Program-made: the position numbers and the translations under genes
DNA from: Sipunculus nudus
Taxonomy: Eukaryota > Annelida > Sipuncula > Golfingiida > Sipunculidae
Direction of reading: 5' to 3'
Assembly: GCA_026874595.1 (NCBI GenBank)
Contig: CM049320.1
Coordinates: 45,086,714-45,150,713 of the forward strand
DNA length: 64,000 nt
The notes under the pieces: model-generated
What the model saw: the letters and a program-made list of their open reading frames with translations, nothing else
What the model was told of the DNA's origin: nothing
Databases searched by the model: none
Part shown: positions 30,481 to 38,789 of the stretch, piece after piece
How the letters are laid out: each line of letters starts with the position of its first letter
Position numbering within the stretch: position 1 is the first letter of the stretch

Positions 30481-31527
30481 ATGGAAGAAGCGTTTCACAA
30501 GAGCCCGTATGCTTACACAGGAAACGTAAAAGCTTTGGCAAAAGCAGCTAGAGTGAAAGAAGATGAAGCGAGAGAGTATTTGGGGAGGCAGAACGCTTAT
30601 ACATTATTTAGACCAGTCAGGCGGCGTTACAGGCGAGCCCGTATTTTGGTAGGGGGTTTAGACGCACAGTGGCAGGCAGATTTGGCGGACATGCAACAGA
30701 TCGCTGGAAAAAACCAAAACCACAAGTATATTTTAACTATCATCGATGTGCTTTCACGTTACGCTTGGGCAGTGCCACTAAAAGACAAGACAGGTTCACA
30801 AGTGGCTTCGGCATTCGAATCCGTATTTGAAAAAGGGCGTGTACCTAAAAAACTGCAAACGGACGAAGGGTTAGAATTCCGCAACAAACATGTACGAGAG
30901 CTTTTAGAAAGAAAGGACATCACATGGTTTGCAACCAAAAACAGGGACGTGAAAGCAAGTTTAGTGGAAAGGTTCAACCGGACCCTGAAAAAAAGGCTGT
31001 TTGCGGCTATGAATGACAATAATACGTATAGGTGGTTGGAAGACTTGCCTGAAGCTTTGGAACAGTACAACAGTCGACCGCACACAGCCCATGGGTTAGC
31101 CCCTCGCGAAGTTACCCCGAGTAACCAGTCCGTTGTGTGGCGCAGGCTTTATGGGCACCCATCAAAACTGCACCGGGAAAATATACGCGACAACAGTATC
31201 CCAGTAGGGTCCCGTGTCGTTTTGAGCAGCGCTAAAAAAAGTTCATTTGCAGAGCGGGGTTATGTACCGCGTTGGACGGAAGAAACATTCCTTGTGAAAC
31301 GGGTATACCCTGAAGTGGGAGGAGCTGACGTTTACGAGTTGGAAGATATGGAGGGTGAGAGTATAAAAGGCCGCTTTTACAAGGAAGAACTACAACGCGT
31401 GACATTACCGAGACCGCCTAAAGTAGAAGAGCGTGTGGTTCAAAGGAAGAAAGGATGGAAACTTGTACAATGGCGAGGCCAACCGGAAAAATTCAACCAG
31501 TGGGTACGGCTGAAAAGAAAGAAATGA
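30481..31527 (+). CDS. INT: Retroviral-type integrase (348 aa)
   Basis: Start at MEEAFHKSPY; an upstream in-frame ATG (30442) adds 13 residues. After an HTH-like N-terminus (NVKALAKAARVKEDEAREYL) the catalytic core has D67 in WQADLADM, D128 in LQTDEGLEF and E163 in ASLVERFNR, giving a D-D-35-E array. NSRPHTAHGLAPREV and a C-terminal SH3/chromo-like region (RVVLSS, WTEETFLVKRVYP, YELEDMEGESIKGRFYKEEL) follow, as in Polinton integrases. It would catalyse insertion with the 6-bp duplication. Unlike polB it has no visible own TATA/ETS promoter and sits in the capsid block. Confidence 0.95.
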   Translation: MEEAFHKSPYAYTGNVKALAKAARVKEDEAREYLGRQNAYTLFRPVRRRYRRARILVGGLDAQWQADLADMQQIAGKNQNHKYILTIIDVLSRYAWAVPLKDKTGSQVASAFESVFEKGRVPKKLQTDEGLEFRNKHVRELLERKDITWFATKNRDVKASLVERFNRTLKKRLFAAMNDNNTYRWLEDLPEALEQYNSRPHTAHGLAPREVTPSNQSVVWRRLYGHPSKLHRENIRDNSIPVGSRVVLSSAKKSSFAERGYVPRWTEETFLVKRVYPEVGGADVYELEDMEGESIKGRFYKEELQRVTLPRPPKVEERVVQRKKGWKLVQWRGQPEKFNQWVRLKRKK

Positions 31528-31763
31528 AATCATGCATGCAAACATGCACGCGAAGTTTAGTTTTGTTTGTGGCGCAATTAGTCGTGATCGGGCTACTGGT
31601 GGTGACATCGTTAACCATGTTAGTGTGGAAGGTATCGGCAGTAGAGGATAAGGCCTACTGGACAGGTTTGCTTTCGGCGTCAGTGGGATACCTGATGCCG
31701 ACCCCAAAACTTAAACGTATAAAAAGACAGCGTGGAGAGATTATCAACCAGAGCGGGTATTAG
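31524..31763 (+). CDS. Small membrane protein (79 aa)
   Basis: The ATG overlaps the integrase stop (ATGA at 31524-31527). One strong transmembrane segment (LVLFVAQLVVIGLLVVTSL), a short loop, a second weaker hydrophobic stretch (YWTGLLSASVGYLMP), and a basic tail (KLKRIKRQR). An upstream in-frame ATG at 31455, overlapping integrase by 73 nt, would give 102 aa; a TATAAAA at 31362-31368 lies before it. Function unknown; a small virion-membrane or host-membrane protein is conceivable. Confidence 0.6.
   Translation: MKSCMQTCTRSLVLFVAQLVVIGLLVVTSLTMLVWKVSAVEDKAYWTGLLSASVGYLMPTPKLKRIKRQRGEIINQSGY
31718..31726 (+). promoter_or_regulatory. TATA box of the 197-aa gene
   Basis: TATAAAAAG within the end of the membrane-protein gene, 59 nt before the ATG at 31785. 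Confidence 0.6.
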
Positions 31764-31784
31764 CGTAGACAAAAAATTAAAACC

Positions 31785-32378
31785 ATGCGAGCAAAAGGAG
31801 CTAACACCACCGGGTTTGGGATGCGCAGCAGTAAAGGCAAAGCGGGTTTGTTGTGGTCAGTGAGCATGGGCCGCGGACCAGAAATCGCCACCCCTGTTCA
31901 AACTTTCACTTCACCGGAAGTTTTACCCACTGAAGGAAAAGCGGGCCCTGTGCCTCTTGTACCGGAAGATAAACTATTCTCCCCGGGGTATAGAGTGAAA
32001 ATGCCCCAAACAGATTTTATCCGGTCGGGTGTGGGTCCCCCGACAGAAAACCAAATCAAGGACGCTATGATATTTGAAGAATTTAAAAAAGCGGCTTTGG
32101 CCCCCCACGCTACCTATTTACCTTACGAGGAACGTTTCCAGTTGCCGTTCAAACAAGAGAAAGAAGAGTCCCCTTACGGGTCAGCAGCATACCCAGCTGA
32201 AATGTTCGGGGCCAATTCCTTTTACATGGAGGACGGGGTTAGCGGGGTTAACGAAATACCGTATGAATACGTGGAAGAAACCGGGCCACCGGTGAAGAAA
32301 AAAAGCAGGAGCCATAGCGGGACACCCAGCAGTCAAGAGTTCCCTTTCAAACGCAAACGGGTGAAACTCTATTATTAA
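31785..32378 (+). CDS. Unrecognised capsid-block protein (197 aa)
   Basis: Basic Gly/Ser-rich N-terminus (RAKGANTTGFGMRSSKGKAG), Pro-rich middle, an acidic-aromatic segment (FKQEKEESPYGSAAYP) and a strongly basic end (FPFKRKRVKLYY) after an NLS-like PVKKKSRS. No family recognised. The context suggests a minor structural or core-associated protein. The stop is followed by a new TATA box (32407-32413). Confidence 0.65.
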   Translation: MRAKGANTTGFGMRSSKGKAGLLWSVSMGRGPEIATPVQTFTSPEVLPTEGKAGPVPLVPEDKLFSPGYRVKMPQTDFIRSGVGPPTENQIKDAMIFEEFKKAALAPHATYLPYEERFQLPFKQEKEESPYGSAAYPAEMFGANSFYMEDGVSGVNEIPYEYVEETGPPVKKKSRSHSGTPSSQEFPFKRKRVKLYY

Positions 32379-32406
32379 CCTTGAGTGACATACACGGTCA
32401 AAAACA

Positions 32407-32413
32407 TATAAAA
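32407..32413 (+). promoter_or_regulatory. TATA box before the mini-ORFs
   Basis: TATAAAA; the first ATG downstream is 32442 (38-codon frame) and the second is 32485 (protamine-like 42-codon frame). Confidence 0.65.
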
Positions 32414-32484
32414 GGAACCTGGGTAAAAGATAAGTGAACAAATGACACCTTGGTGGTTGACACTCATATCACATTCGTTGGACG

Positions 32485-32613
32485 ATGCCCGGTCGAAAAA
32501 TGAGAAAGAGAAGGAGAGCGAGGAGAGCGGCGGCCAGGAGCAGAGGTGGCAGCTATAAAAACCGACAGTTCATACACTTAGGTGGAAACAGGTACCCTCG
32601 CTGGTTTGGTTAA
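32485..32613 (+). CDS. Protamine/mu-like Arg-rich peptide (42 aa)
   Basis: Begins MPGRKMRKRRRARRAAARSR, with Gly-Gly following and an aromatic C-terminal end (HLGGNRYPRWFG). Fifteen or so residues are Arg/Lys. This is the profile of protamines and of the small condensing core peptide of adenoviruses. It has its own TATA box and lies among capsid genes. A second frame beginning at 32442 (MTPWWLTLISH..., 38 codons, ending 32558) overlaps it and uses the first ATG; I think the Arg-rich one is the product but leaky scanning would be needed. Confidence 0.6.
   Translation: MPGRKMRKRRRARRAAARSRGGSYKNRQFIHLGGNRYPRWFG
32554..32560 (+). promoter_or_regulatory. TATA box inside the 42-aa ORF
   Basis: TATAAAA, 78 nt before the ATG at 32638. 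Confidence 0.55.
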
Positions 32614-32637
32614 TAAAAAGAAAAACCGAAAGCAAAA

Positions 32638-33177
32638 ATGATGGAGAAGAGTAAAAAGTGCAAGCAGAAATTAAAAACCATGGGGAGAAAAGCGCGAGAA
32701 GCGCTGGTAAAGGCACGTAAAAATATTAACCGTGAAGCTGTGGAATGTTTTGGACGTTCCAAGCCCAAACCACAATGGTTTTACGACATGATGCATCCTT
32801 TGGGAGCTATGGGAGGCGGCCGGATCAGAAAAGTAAGAAAACAGTACAACCCAGAACGTGAAATGTGGATGAGAAAATACGATACACGCAGCAGATCCAT
32901 ACCATACATGGATCCGCGTTTTGCCCGGCGTGGTGCGGCTGGCATCAGGAGACGGCGAGACGATTTAACAGACCCATACTGGAACCCGGGAGACACATTG
33001 GTGGGTAGCGCTGATGAGAACGTAGGAGCTGCCGTGCCCACACCGTTGATAATGACTCCGCATATGGCATCTCCAGGTGTAACGACACGGAAAGTTAGCA
33101 CCCCTAGCACTCCTGAAAGACCAATAGAGAGGACCGCGGAAGGTTATTACAGTGTTGGCCATCCAGATATGGTATAA
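32638..33177 (+). CDS. Unrecognised basic protein (179 aa)
   Basis: Starts with two adjacent ATGs. Basic N-terminus (KCKQKLKTMGRKAREALVKA), then KPKPQWFYDMMHPLGAMGGGRIRKVRKQ, where LGAMGGG resembles an adenain-type cleavage site, then RRRRDD and a Thr/Pro-rich tail (PSTPERPIERT). Layout resembles minor capsid/core precursors of adenovirus-like particles; that is inference. Its stop codon lies within the next TATA box (TATAAAAA at 33173-33180). Confidence 0.65.
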   Translation: MMEKSKKCKQKLKTMGRKAREALVKARKNINREAVECFGRSKPKPQWFYDMMHPLGAMGGGRIRKVRKQYNPEREMWMRKYDTRSRSIPYMDPRFARRGAAGIRRRRDDLTDPYWNPGDTLVGSADENVGAAVPTPLIMTPHMASPGVTTRKVSTPSTPERPIERTAEGYYSVGHPDMV

Positions 33178-33180
33178 AAA
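33173..33180 (+). promoter_or_regulatory. TATA box overlapping a stop codon
   Basis: TATAAAAA contains the TAA (33175-33177) of the 179-aa gene; next ATG at 33220, 40 nt downstream. Confidence 0.7.
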
Positions 33181-33219
33181 GCCCCTGCACACCCGAGATA
33201 ACCTGGAATAAAAAAAAAC

Positions 33220-34824
33220 ATGGCACCGAAAAAGAAAAAAGATGAAGGTGACGTTGAAAAGAAGAAAACTGGAAGAAAAAGGAAAGACGACGCCGATCTC
33301 AAAGAACCGCGGCGAAAACCCATAGCCTCTGAAGTAAAAAAAATAAAAGCAGAAATAAAAAATCCACCAGCCAAAAAAATGGTCAGCATTTTGAAAAAGA
33401 ACTTGGTCCCACCTAAAGCTCCACCGGGGAAAAAAATGGTAGAAAAAGATATGCGTACATTGGCCACTGTCGCGCATCCGTCCCCGCCTTTGGATACACC
33501 GTATACGTTAGCAAATCCTACAGCGGTGTCACAACTGAAACCAGGTGCAGTGAAACACTCGGCAAACGTAATTAATACCACAGATCAAAGTGAAGTGACC
33601 GATTTTCTGAACAGGATTACGACACCGGGAGAGAAAAGAAAAATCCTCAACCAGACTTTCGGCGACCCCTACAGATCGCGCCTCCGACACCCGGGAGCCT
33701 CATTACAGTCGTCGCCTGTGACACCTAAATCCCAAGTTCCCATTTTGTTTGAAACGTTTTCACCAGGGAATAGAACACCCAAATCCACGCCTATGAAAGC
33801 ATCAGTACTGACGGCCAGTGTTTTAAGAGGCGACAGGCCCCCTTACTCACCTTCGCCCACAGCGGATGAGGTACCTAAAAGGGGTGTCAGGATGAAACTG
33901 CCCTCGGAAACACCTAAAAGAGTTGAGCAAGTGAGACGGCGTTTGAAACTGGACAAATCAAAAAGGGATTCTCCCACCGGAAGCCAACCTCCGGCTACGC
34001 CAGGGCCTTCCGGAACCACGGAGAAAAAGCAGAAAGGAGGACCTTACAAAAATACTAACCAGCCAGGGGTGCAAGTACAACAGCAGTCAATTGAGAATAC
34101 GGGGGTCAGAGATATCCAAATGCAGACAGACGAACCAGTCATGGGTACCATGGGGACACAAACTTTAGTACCGCAAAAAAGTGATTTCGGAATGCAAACC
34201 GCATCAGCGGTACAGCCCCCCGCGACAGAAACCGGAAATGTAGGCGTGCAAATCGGCGACGGATTAGGTGTCCCCCCTGCCTCAGCCTATGTCATGTCAC
34301 GCGAAATCAAAGAGGCATACAGGAAGCACGGTGACGTTCTACGGCACATGGCAACGCGAACGGATATGTTAGATAACGACAGTTTCCGGCAGGAAATGTT
34401 TAAACAGAGCCCTGACGAAGTCATTACTTTGGTCTGTTTAGCACTAGCAATCGTGATTGAAACTTTCCACTGCATGCAGCAAGAAGCCACAAAAGATGCG
34501 ATGGGTTTTTGGGCATATGTTTCTGAAAAGGCGAAAACCCCACCGTACTTCATGTTGAACAGGGGGCTGGTACACAAAGTAAGGGCTCACACCATATTTA
34601 CCGGAAGGGAACACATGCAACCCCTGGCGCAGTTCATGGTGAGGATGTTACAGTGGGAGGAACGGGACCAAACGATTAACGTTGCACGGGAATGTTTGGA
34701 AAACCCGGCAGGGAAAATATGGTACATGCGGTTGCTGTTGCAAACGGGTGAACAGTCACTAAAGAATTTGTTAGAAGTGGCAATACCATATTTCACAGGC
34801 ATCATGCGGGAACTGAACCTATAA
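33220..34824 (+). CDS. Unrecognised protein, disordered N-half and helical C-half (534 aa)
   Basis: Lys-rich start (APKKKKDEGDVEKKKTGRKRK), then about 300 residues of Pro/Ser/Thr/Lys-rich disorder with Thr-Pro sites (TPKSTPMKA, SETPKRVEQ), and near 290-350 a spaced set of MQT/VQI-type short repeats (IQMQTDEP, GTQTLVP, GMQTASA, GVQIGDG), reminiscent of short linear partner-binding repeats. Residues about 355-534 form a helical domain (SREIKEAYRKHGDVLRHMA, DEVITLVCLALAIVIETF, GKIWYMRLLLQTGEQ). No family recognised; a scaffold or tegument-like role is possible. Confidence 0.7.
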   Translation: MAPKKKKDEGDVEKKKTGRKRKDDADLKEPRRKPIASEVKKIKAEIKNPPAKKMVSILKKNLVPPKAPPGKKMVEKDMRTLATVAHPSPPLDTPYTLANPTAVSQLKPGAVKHSANVINTTDQSEVTDFLNRITTPGEKRKILNQTFGDPYRSRLRHPGASLQSSPVTPKSQVPILFETFSPGNRTPKSTPMKASVLTASVLRGDRPPYSPSPTADEVPKRGVRMKLPSETPKRVEQVRRRLKLDKSKRDSPTGSQPPATPGPSGTTEKKQKGGPYKNTNQPGVQVQQQSIENTGVRDIQMQTDEPVMGTMGTQTLVPQKSDFGMQTASAVQPPATETGNVGVQIGDGLGVPPASAYVMSREIKEAYRKHGDVLRHMATRTDMLDNDSFRQEMFKQSPDEVITLVCLALAIVIETFHCMQQEATKDAMGFWAYVSEKAKTPPYFMLNRGLVHKVRAHTIFTGREHMQPLAQFMVRMLQWEERDQTINVARECLENPAGKIWYMRLLLQTGEQSLKNLLEVAIPYFTGIMRELNL

Positions 34825-34849
34825 AAGGCGACGTACCAGATAGAGAGAC

Positions 34850-35015
34850 TTTCATTTTTACACAGGAGGTTGGGGTTAACGGGTGTAATAGTGAAGAGGT
34901 CTTTTTCAGCCCATTCAATTTGAAAGTAGCCCCTGGTCAGACATAGTTTTTCTGTTTTAGTATCTCGTAGTTTAGATTTTTTTTTCATGACCGGGGCGTT
35001 CATTTCCATTATCAT
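34850..35015 (-). pseudogene. Possible minus-strand gene remnant
   Basis: From MIMEMNAPVMKKKS the frame has a natural-looking stretch (CLTRGYFQIEWAEKDLFTI and TPVNPNLLC) before it runs antisense into the 534-aa gene. Nothing recognised; may be a relic or chance. Confidence 0.25.
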
Positions 35016-35104
35016 TTGCTTAGGCCCTTTTTTTCAATTTGTGAGATGGATCGGGGAGGGGGGGGGGGGTTCGGTTTCGTCCCTTGTTTCTGTTTCTTGG
35101 TTTG

Positions 35105-35323
35105 TTAAAGTGGATTGAATAAAGGTTTGTTCTGTTCAACTTGTTCTTTGAATTCATCATCGTAATATACAAGTATTTTGTGAATATTTTCAAGTGTGTC
35201 TGCAAAACGTGTGTCTGCTATAGTAGCTGTTGAGCCATCTGGGCGTGTTAGTCTGTTCCCCCCCCCCAAAAAAAATCCCCAAGGTTTTATTGTGTGGTCG
35301 AGACATGTTATGTATTCATTCAT
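35105..35323 (-). CDS. Possible small protein or relic (72 aa)
   Basis: Reads MNEYITCLDHTIKPWGFF, crosses the (C)7(A)7 homopolymer pair as LGGG, then continues TRPDGSTATIADTRFADTLE and ILVYYDDEFKEQVEQ to a stop. Composition is that of a globular protein, unlike antisense shadows, but most of it lies between the 534-aa gene and the MCP promoter. The homopolymers could hide a frame change. Confidence 0.35.
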   Translation of the reverse strand: MNEYITCLDHTIKPWGFFLGGGNRLTRPDGSTATIADTRFADTLENIHKILVYYDDEFKEQVEQNKPLFNPL

Positions 35324-35350
35324 TTTTCTTAGAGTTAACCTCCAGAAGAG

Positions 35351-35357
35351 TATAAAA
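35351..35357 (+). promoter_or_regulatory. TATA box of the first capsid gene
   Basis: TATAAAA, 40 nt before the ATG; a 5-codon upstream ORF (35366) and an out-of-frame ATG (35381) precede the start. Confidence 0.7.
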
Positions 35358-35396
35358 GTAAACTGCATGGCTATACTCAAATGAGAAGTAAGAAAC

Positions 35397-36965
35397 ATGG
35401 TGGACGCCGCAACAGACATCGTGCAGCAGACGGCCCTCTTTGCCGGGGGCACAAAGCAAGATTCGGTGACACAGGGACGGTGGGTGAAAGTTGACCCACT
35501 GACGCCTTCGTACAAGACCGGGGGGCCTATAGAATTTTTCATCAGCGGGAAATCAGAGTATATCGACCTGGCCAATTCTATGCTGGTGGTGAAAATGGGG
35601 ATTTTTAAATCAGACGGGGTCACCCCCTGCCAGAAAATCACGGCGGAATACATTTCTCCCGTCAACAACATTATCCATAGCATCTGGCGTCAAATCAACC
35701 TTAAACTGAACGGGACCGAACTGAACACTCAGGATAACATGTATCCCTACAGGGCTTACTTGGAAAACCTGCTCGCCTACAACCAGGAATACAAAGAAAC
35801 CTGCCTGTCAGCCATGACTGGGTGGTTCAAAGATACACCCGGTCATTTCAATGACCTACCTGCTTCACTCACTAGTAACAGTGATTATACCGCAACAACT
35901 GCCGATCAAAACAGCAAGCACGACTGGGGTACTGATGACGGTGGAGGTAAAAGAAGTTACGCGAAAATCTCATTTGATAAAGAATCTGATTTCTACTTTA
36001 CACACGTCATCCCTTCAGCGATTGGGGAAGTAGGGCTTACAGAGAAAGACAAATTAAAAAAATCTATACTGACGGCCTCACTGGGTAAAAATTATGGGGC
36101 TATGAACCGGTTCTTGCAATTTTTCCCAATGAACAATGCGACCTGCACTAACTCAGAAACGTCAAAAATCATTACTTTCAAGGCACCCTTCCACACCGAT
36201 TTCACCGGTCAGCAAAAACTGCTACCAAACGGAGTAGATATTCAACTGCAGTTGGATTTTACGGGTTCCAAAGAATTTCCCATCATGCAGAAAGGAGGGG
36301 ACAATAACCAGTTGAAAGTCATGGGCATGTACATTGACTTGCGTAAAGTCACACCGTCTGACAGATTCCAACATGCGGTGGAAGCTAATCTGGCCCGCAA
36401 CATACCCATACGTTACCCTCTGAAACACGCTTTCTTACGCACGTACGACCTACCGGTAAACGGCACCCAGGCCTCCCTGACCAACATGTTGCAGGGCCAG
36501 ATGCCCAGGCGCATGGTGTTCGGCTTCGTGGAAAGCAAGGCTTACGCTGGAGACGAAACGAAAAACCCATACGAGTTTAAAAACCTTGGCGTTAACCACG
36601 TTAATGTGTACATGAACGGTTACCCCGTTCCGACCTACGCTTATGCACCGAAATGGACACAAGACTGGAAACGCGAATACATCGATACCCTAAACGGGAT
36701 CGGCGTCGTGCGAGGGGGCTTGGGCGTAGATATCTCTTACCAAGATTACCGCAATGGGTTTACGCTTTTTGCGGTAGATTTTTCACCCACACTGGCCAGT
36801 GACGAAAAGTACACCCAAGACCCTACGGTGGGTGTTTTAAGGATGGAACTGGGTTTTAAAGACGAATCAAGACTAAACAAGCAACACATCGTCGTCGTTT
36901 ATTACGAAATGGACGGTGAAGTGACCGTTGGGCAAACGCGAGAGGTGCTCAAATCCTACACTTGA
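35397..36965 (+). CDS. MCP: Major capsid protein 1, double jelly-roll (522 aa)
   Basis: Begins MVDAATDIVQQTALFAGG and carries GRWVKVDPLTPSYKTGGPIE and FFISGKSEYIDLANSMLVVK, which match the N-terminal part of the widespread Polinton capsid family often annotated as F54H12.2-like. Further conserved elements are PVNNIIHSIWRQINLKLNGT, YRAYLENLLAYNQE, AMTGWFKDTPGHFND and, late, IRYPLKHAFLRTYDLPVNGT and FGFVESKAY. Such double-jelly-roll proteins form the trimeric capsomers of icosahedral particles. Its neighbour (37074) is a paralogue. Confidence 0.93.
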   Translation: MVDAATDIVQQTALFAGGTKQDSVTQGRWVKVDPLTPSYKTGGPIEFFISGKSEYIDLANSMLVVKMGIFKSDGVTPCQKITAEYISPVNNIIHSIWRQINLKLNGTELNTQDNMYPYRAYLENLLAYNQEYKETCLSAMTGWFKDTPGHFNDLPASLTSNSDYTATTADQNSKHDWGTDDGGGKRSYAKISFDKESDFYFTHVIPSAIGEVGLTEKDKLKKSILTASLGKNYGAMNRFLQFFPMNNATCTNSETSKIITFKAPFHTDFTGQQKLLPNGVDIQLQLDFTGSKEFPIMQKGGDNNQLKVMGMYIDLRKVTPSDRFQHAVEANLARNIPIRYPLKHAFLRTYDLPVNGTQASLTNMLQGQMPRRMVFGFVESKAYAGDETKNPYEFKNLGVNHVNVYMNGYPVPTYAYAPKWTQDWKREYIDTLNGIGVVRGGLGVDISYQDYRNGFTLFAVDFSPTLASDEKYTQDPTVGVLRMELGFKDESRLNKQHIVVVYYEMDGEVTVGQTREVLKSYT

Positions 36966-37031
36966 AAAAGTTCTCCACGGGTAAATGAACACATAATGTA
37001 TGTATATGTAGCTTGCGCCATGGCTAACATA

Positions 37032-37038
37032 TATAAAT
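37032..37038 (+). promoter_or_regulatory. TATA box of the second capsid gene
   Basis: TATAAAT, 36 nt before the ATG. Confidence 0.65.
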
Positions 37039-37073
37039 GTATGAAATCACTGTTAAAGTGATCAGAAAGAAAC

Positions 37074-38714
37074 ATGGTCGACGCAGCGACGGATATCGTA
37101 CAGCAGACGGCCCTCTTTGCGGGGGGCACGAAGCAAGATTCGGTGACACAAGGACGGTGGGTGAAAGTAGACCCGCTGACGCCTTCGTACAAAACCGGGG
37201 GTCCTGTGGAATTTTTTATCAGTGGGAAATCAACTGAGTACGTCGATTTGGCCAACACGATGCTGGTGGTGAAATTGGGGATTTTTACAGCAGCAGGTGA
37301 CCCATGTCAAAAGATAACTGAGGAATACATTTCACCTGTCAACAATATCATCCACAGCATCTGGCGTCAGATAAACATAGAGTTCAACGGGACGGAAATC
37401 AACACCCAGGACAACATGTATTCATACAGGGCGTACCTGGAAAACCTTTTGTCTTACAACAAGGAATTTAAAAAGACCGGGCTGTCAGGGATGACTGGGT
37501 GGTTCAAAGACACCCCTGGCCATTTCAATGACATTCCTGCAGAGATGAAGAAAGACACAGCGTACGAAGAAACGATTAAAGGTGTCAAATCAAGCGACTC
37601 TGGAGCAAACAAAAGCATGTACGCTTGGAGGAGAACACCTGAACAAAAAGATACAGATCTATCATCTAACTCTGCAAGTGCGGATGTGAAAGCGATGTCT
37701 GGGGATTGGCGTTCGTACCCAAAAAGGTTTTTCAGCAAAGATTCTGATTTAAAAATAGCATACTTCATCCCGAGCGCTTTGGGAAAATTGGGGATAACGG
37801 GGGGGAAAACTAAACAATCAATCTTGACGGCTGCCCTGGGAAAAAACTACGGGGCGCTGAACAGGTTTTTGCAATTTTTTCCCAATAACAATCTTATGTG
37901 TGACAACACGGAAACTTCACAGGAGATTACTTTCAAAGCCCCTCTACACAGCGATATCACGGGACAGAAAAAGTTTTTGATAAACGGGGTAGACATTAAA
38001 ATACTGATGGATTTTCATGACATGTCTGAATTTGCAATTATTCAAAAAAAGGAAGCCCAAAACGTGCTGAAAGTCACGCAGATGTATTTGGATGTACGGA
38101 AAGTCACACCCTCCGATGTGTTTCGGCGCTCGGTGGAAGCCAACCTGGCCCGACACATGCCGATACGTTATCCACTGAAACACGCTTTCTTGCGCACTTA
38201 CGACTTGCCAGTCAGTGGTACCCAGGCCTCATTGACCAACATGTTGCAAGGGCAGATGCCCAGGCGTATGGTGTTCGGGTTCGTGGAAAGTAAAGCCTTG
38301 AGTGGAGACAAAGAGAAAAACCCGTACGAGTTCAAACACCTGGGCGTCAATTATGTACAGGTGTATATGAACGGGTATCCGGTGCCGGCCTTCCCTTACG
38401 AAATGAAATGGGACAGGGATTGGAAACGGGAATACATTGACGGGCTGAACGGGATCGGTACAGTGCGAGGTGCCACCGGGGTGAACTTGTCTTACCAAGA
38501 TTACAGGAGAGGATACTCTTTTTTCGCTGTTGATTTCTCGCCCACCCTGGCCAGTGACGAAAAGTATATCCAAGACCCTACCGTGGGAGTTTTAAGGTTG
38601 GAACTTGCGTTCGACAATGAAATAACCGAACAACACACCATTGTTGTGTATTATGAAATGGACGGGGAAATTACTATAGGCCAATCACGCCAAGTTCTGA
38701 AATCATTCACATAA
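37074..38714 (+). CDS. MCP: Major capsid protein 2, double jelly-roll (546 aa)
   Basis: Paralogue of the upstream gene. The first 53 residues are nearly identical (one I/V difference before the S/ST insertion), and VNNIIHSIWRQIN, GWFKDTPGHFND, LRTYDLPVSGTQASLTNMLQ and VDFSPTLASDEKY are shared. It differs in the middle, with an insertion around residues 155-215 (SSNSASADVKAMSGDW) that probably sits in a surface loop between strands. Each copy has its own TATA box. Conservation of both frames suggests both products are used. Confidence 0.93.
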   Translation: MVDAATDIVQQTALFAGGTKQDSVTQGRWVKVDPLTPSYKTGGPVEFFISGKSTEYVDLANTMLVVKLGIFTAAGDPCQKITEEYISPVNNIIHSIWRQINIEFNGTEINTQDNMYSYRAYLENLLSYNKEFKKTGLSGMTGWFKDTPGHFNDIPAEMKKDTAYEETIKGVKSSDSGANKSMYAWRRTPEQKDTDLSSNSASADVKAMSGDWRSYPKRFFSKDSDLKIAYFIPSALGKLGITGGKTKQSILTAALGKNYGALNRFLQFFPNNNLMCDNTETSQEITFKAPLHSDITGQKKFLINGVDIKILMDFHDMSEFAIIQKKEAQNVLKVTQMYLDVRKVTPSDVFRRSVEANLARHMPIRYPLKHAFLRTYDLPVSGTQASLTNMLQGQMPRRMVFGFVESKALSGDKEKNPYEFKHLGVNYVQVYMNGYPVPAFPYEMKWDRDWKREYIDGLNGIGTVRGATGVNLSYQDYRRGYSFFAVDFSPTLASDEKYIQDPTVGVLRLELAFDNEITEQHTIVVYYEMDGEITIGQSRQVLKSFT

Positions 38715-38789
38715 AATAACAACACACCATATACAAATGACACACTTTAATAATTACAAACAGCATCAAAAATACATTGGGGGATCCTG

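Larger units (their letters stand above)
34825..35350. other. Gap before the capsid genes, with minus-strand ORF remnants
   Basis: No plus-strand gene. Contains a G run at about 35057-35068 and a (C)7(A)7 run at about 35261-35276. On the minus strand two short frames look protein-like (see next two entries). Confidence 0.45.

Noticed and set aside
35105-35683. The full 192-codon minus-strand ORF
   Set aside because: Its upstream half is antisense to MCP1 coding sequence; only the 35105-35323 part was kept, at low confidence.
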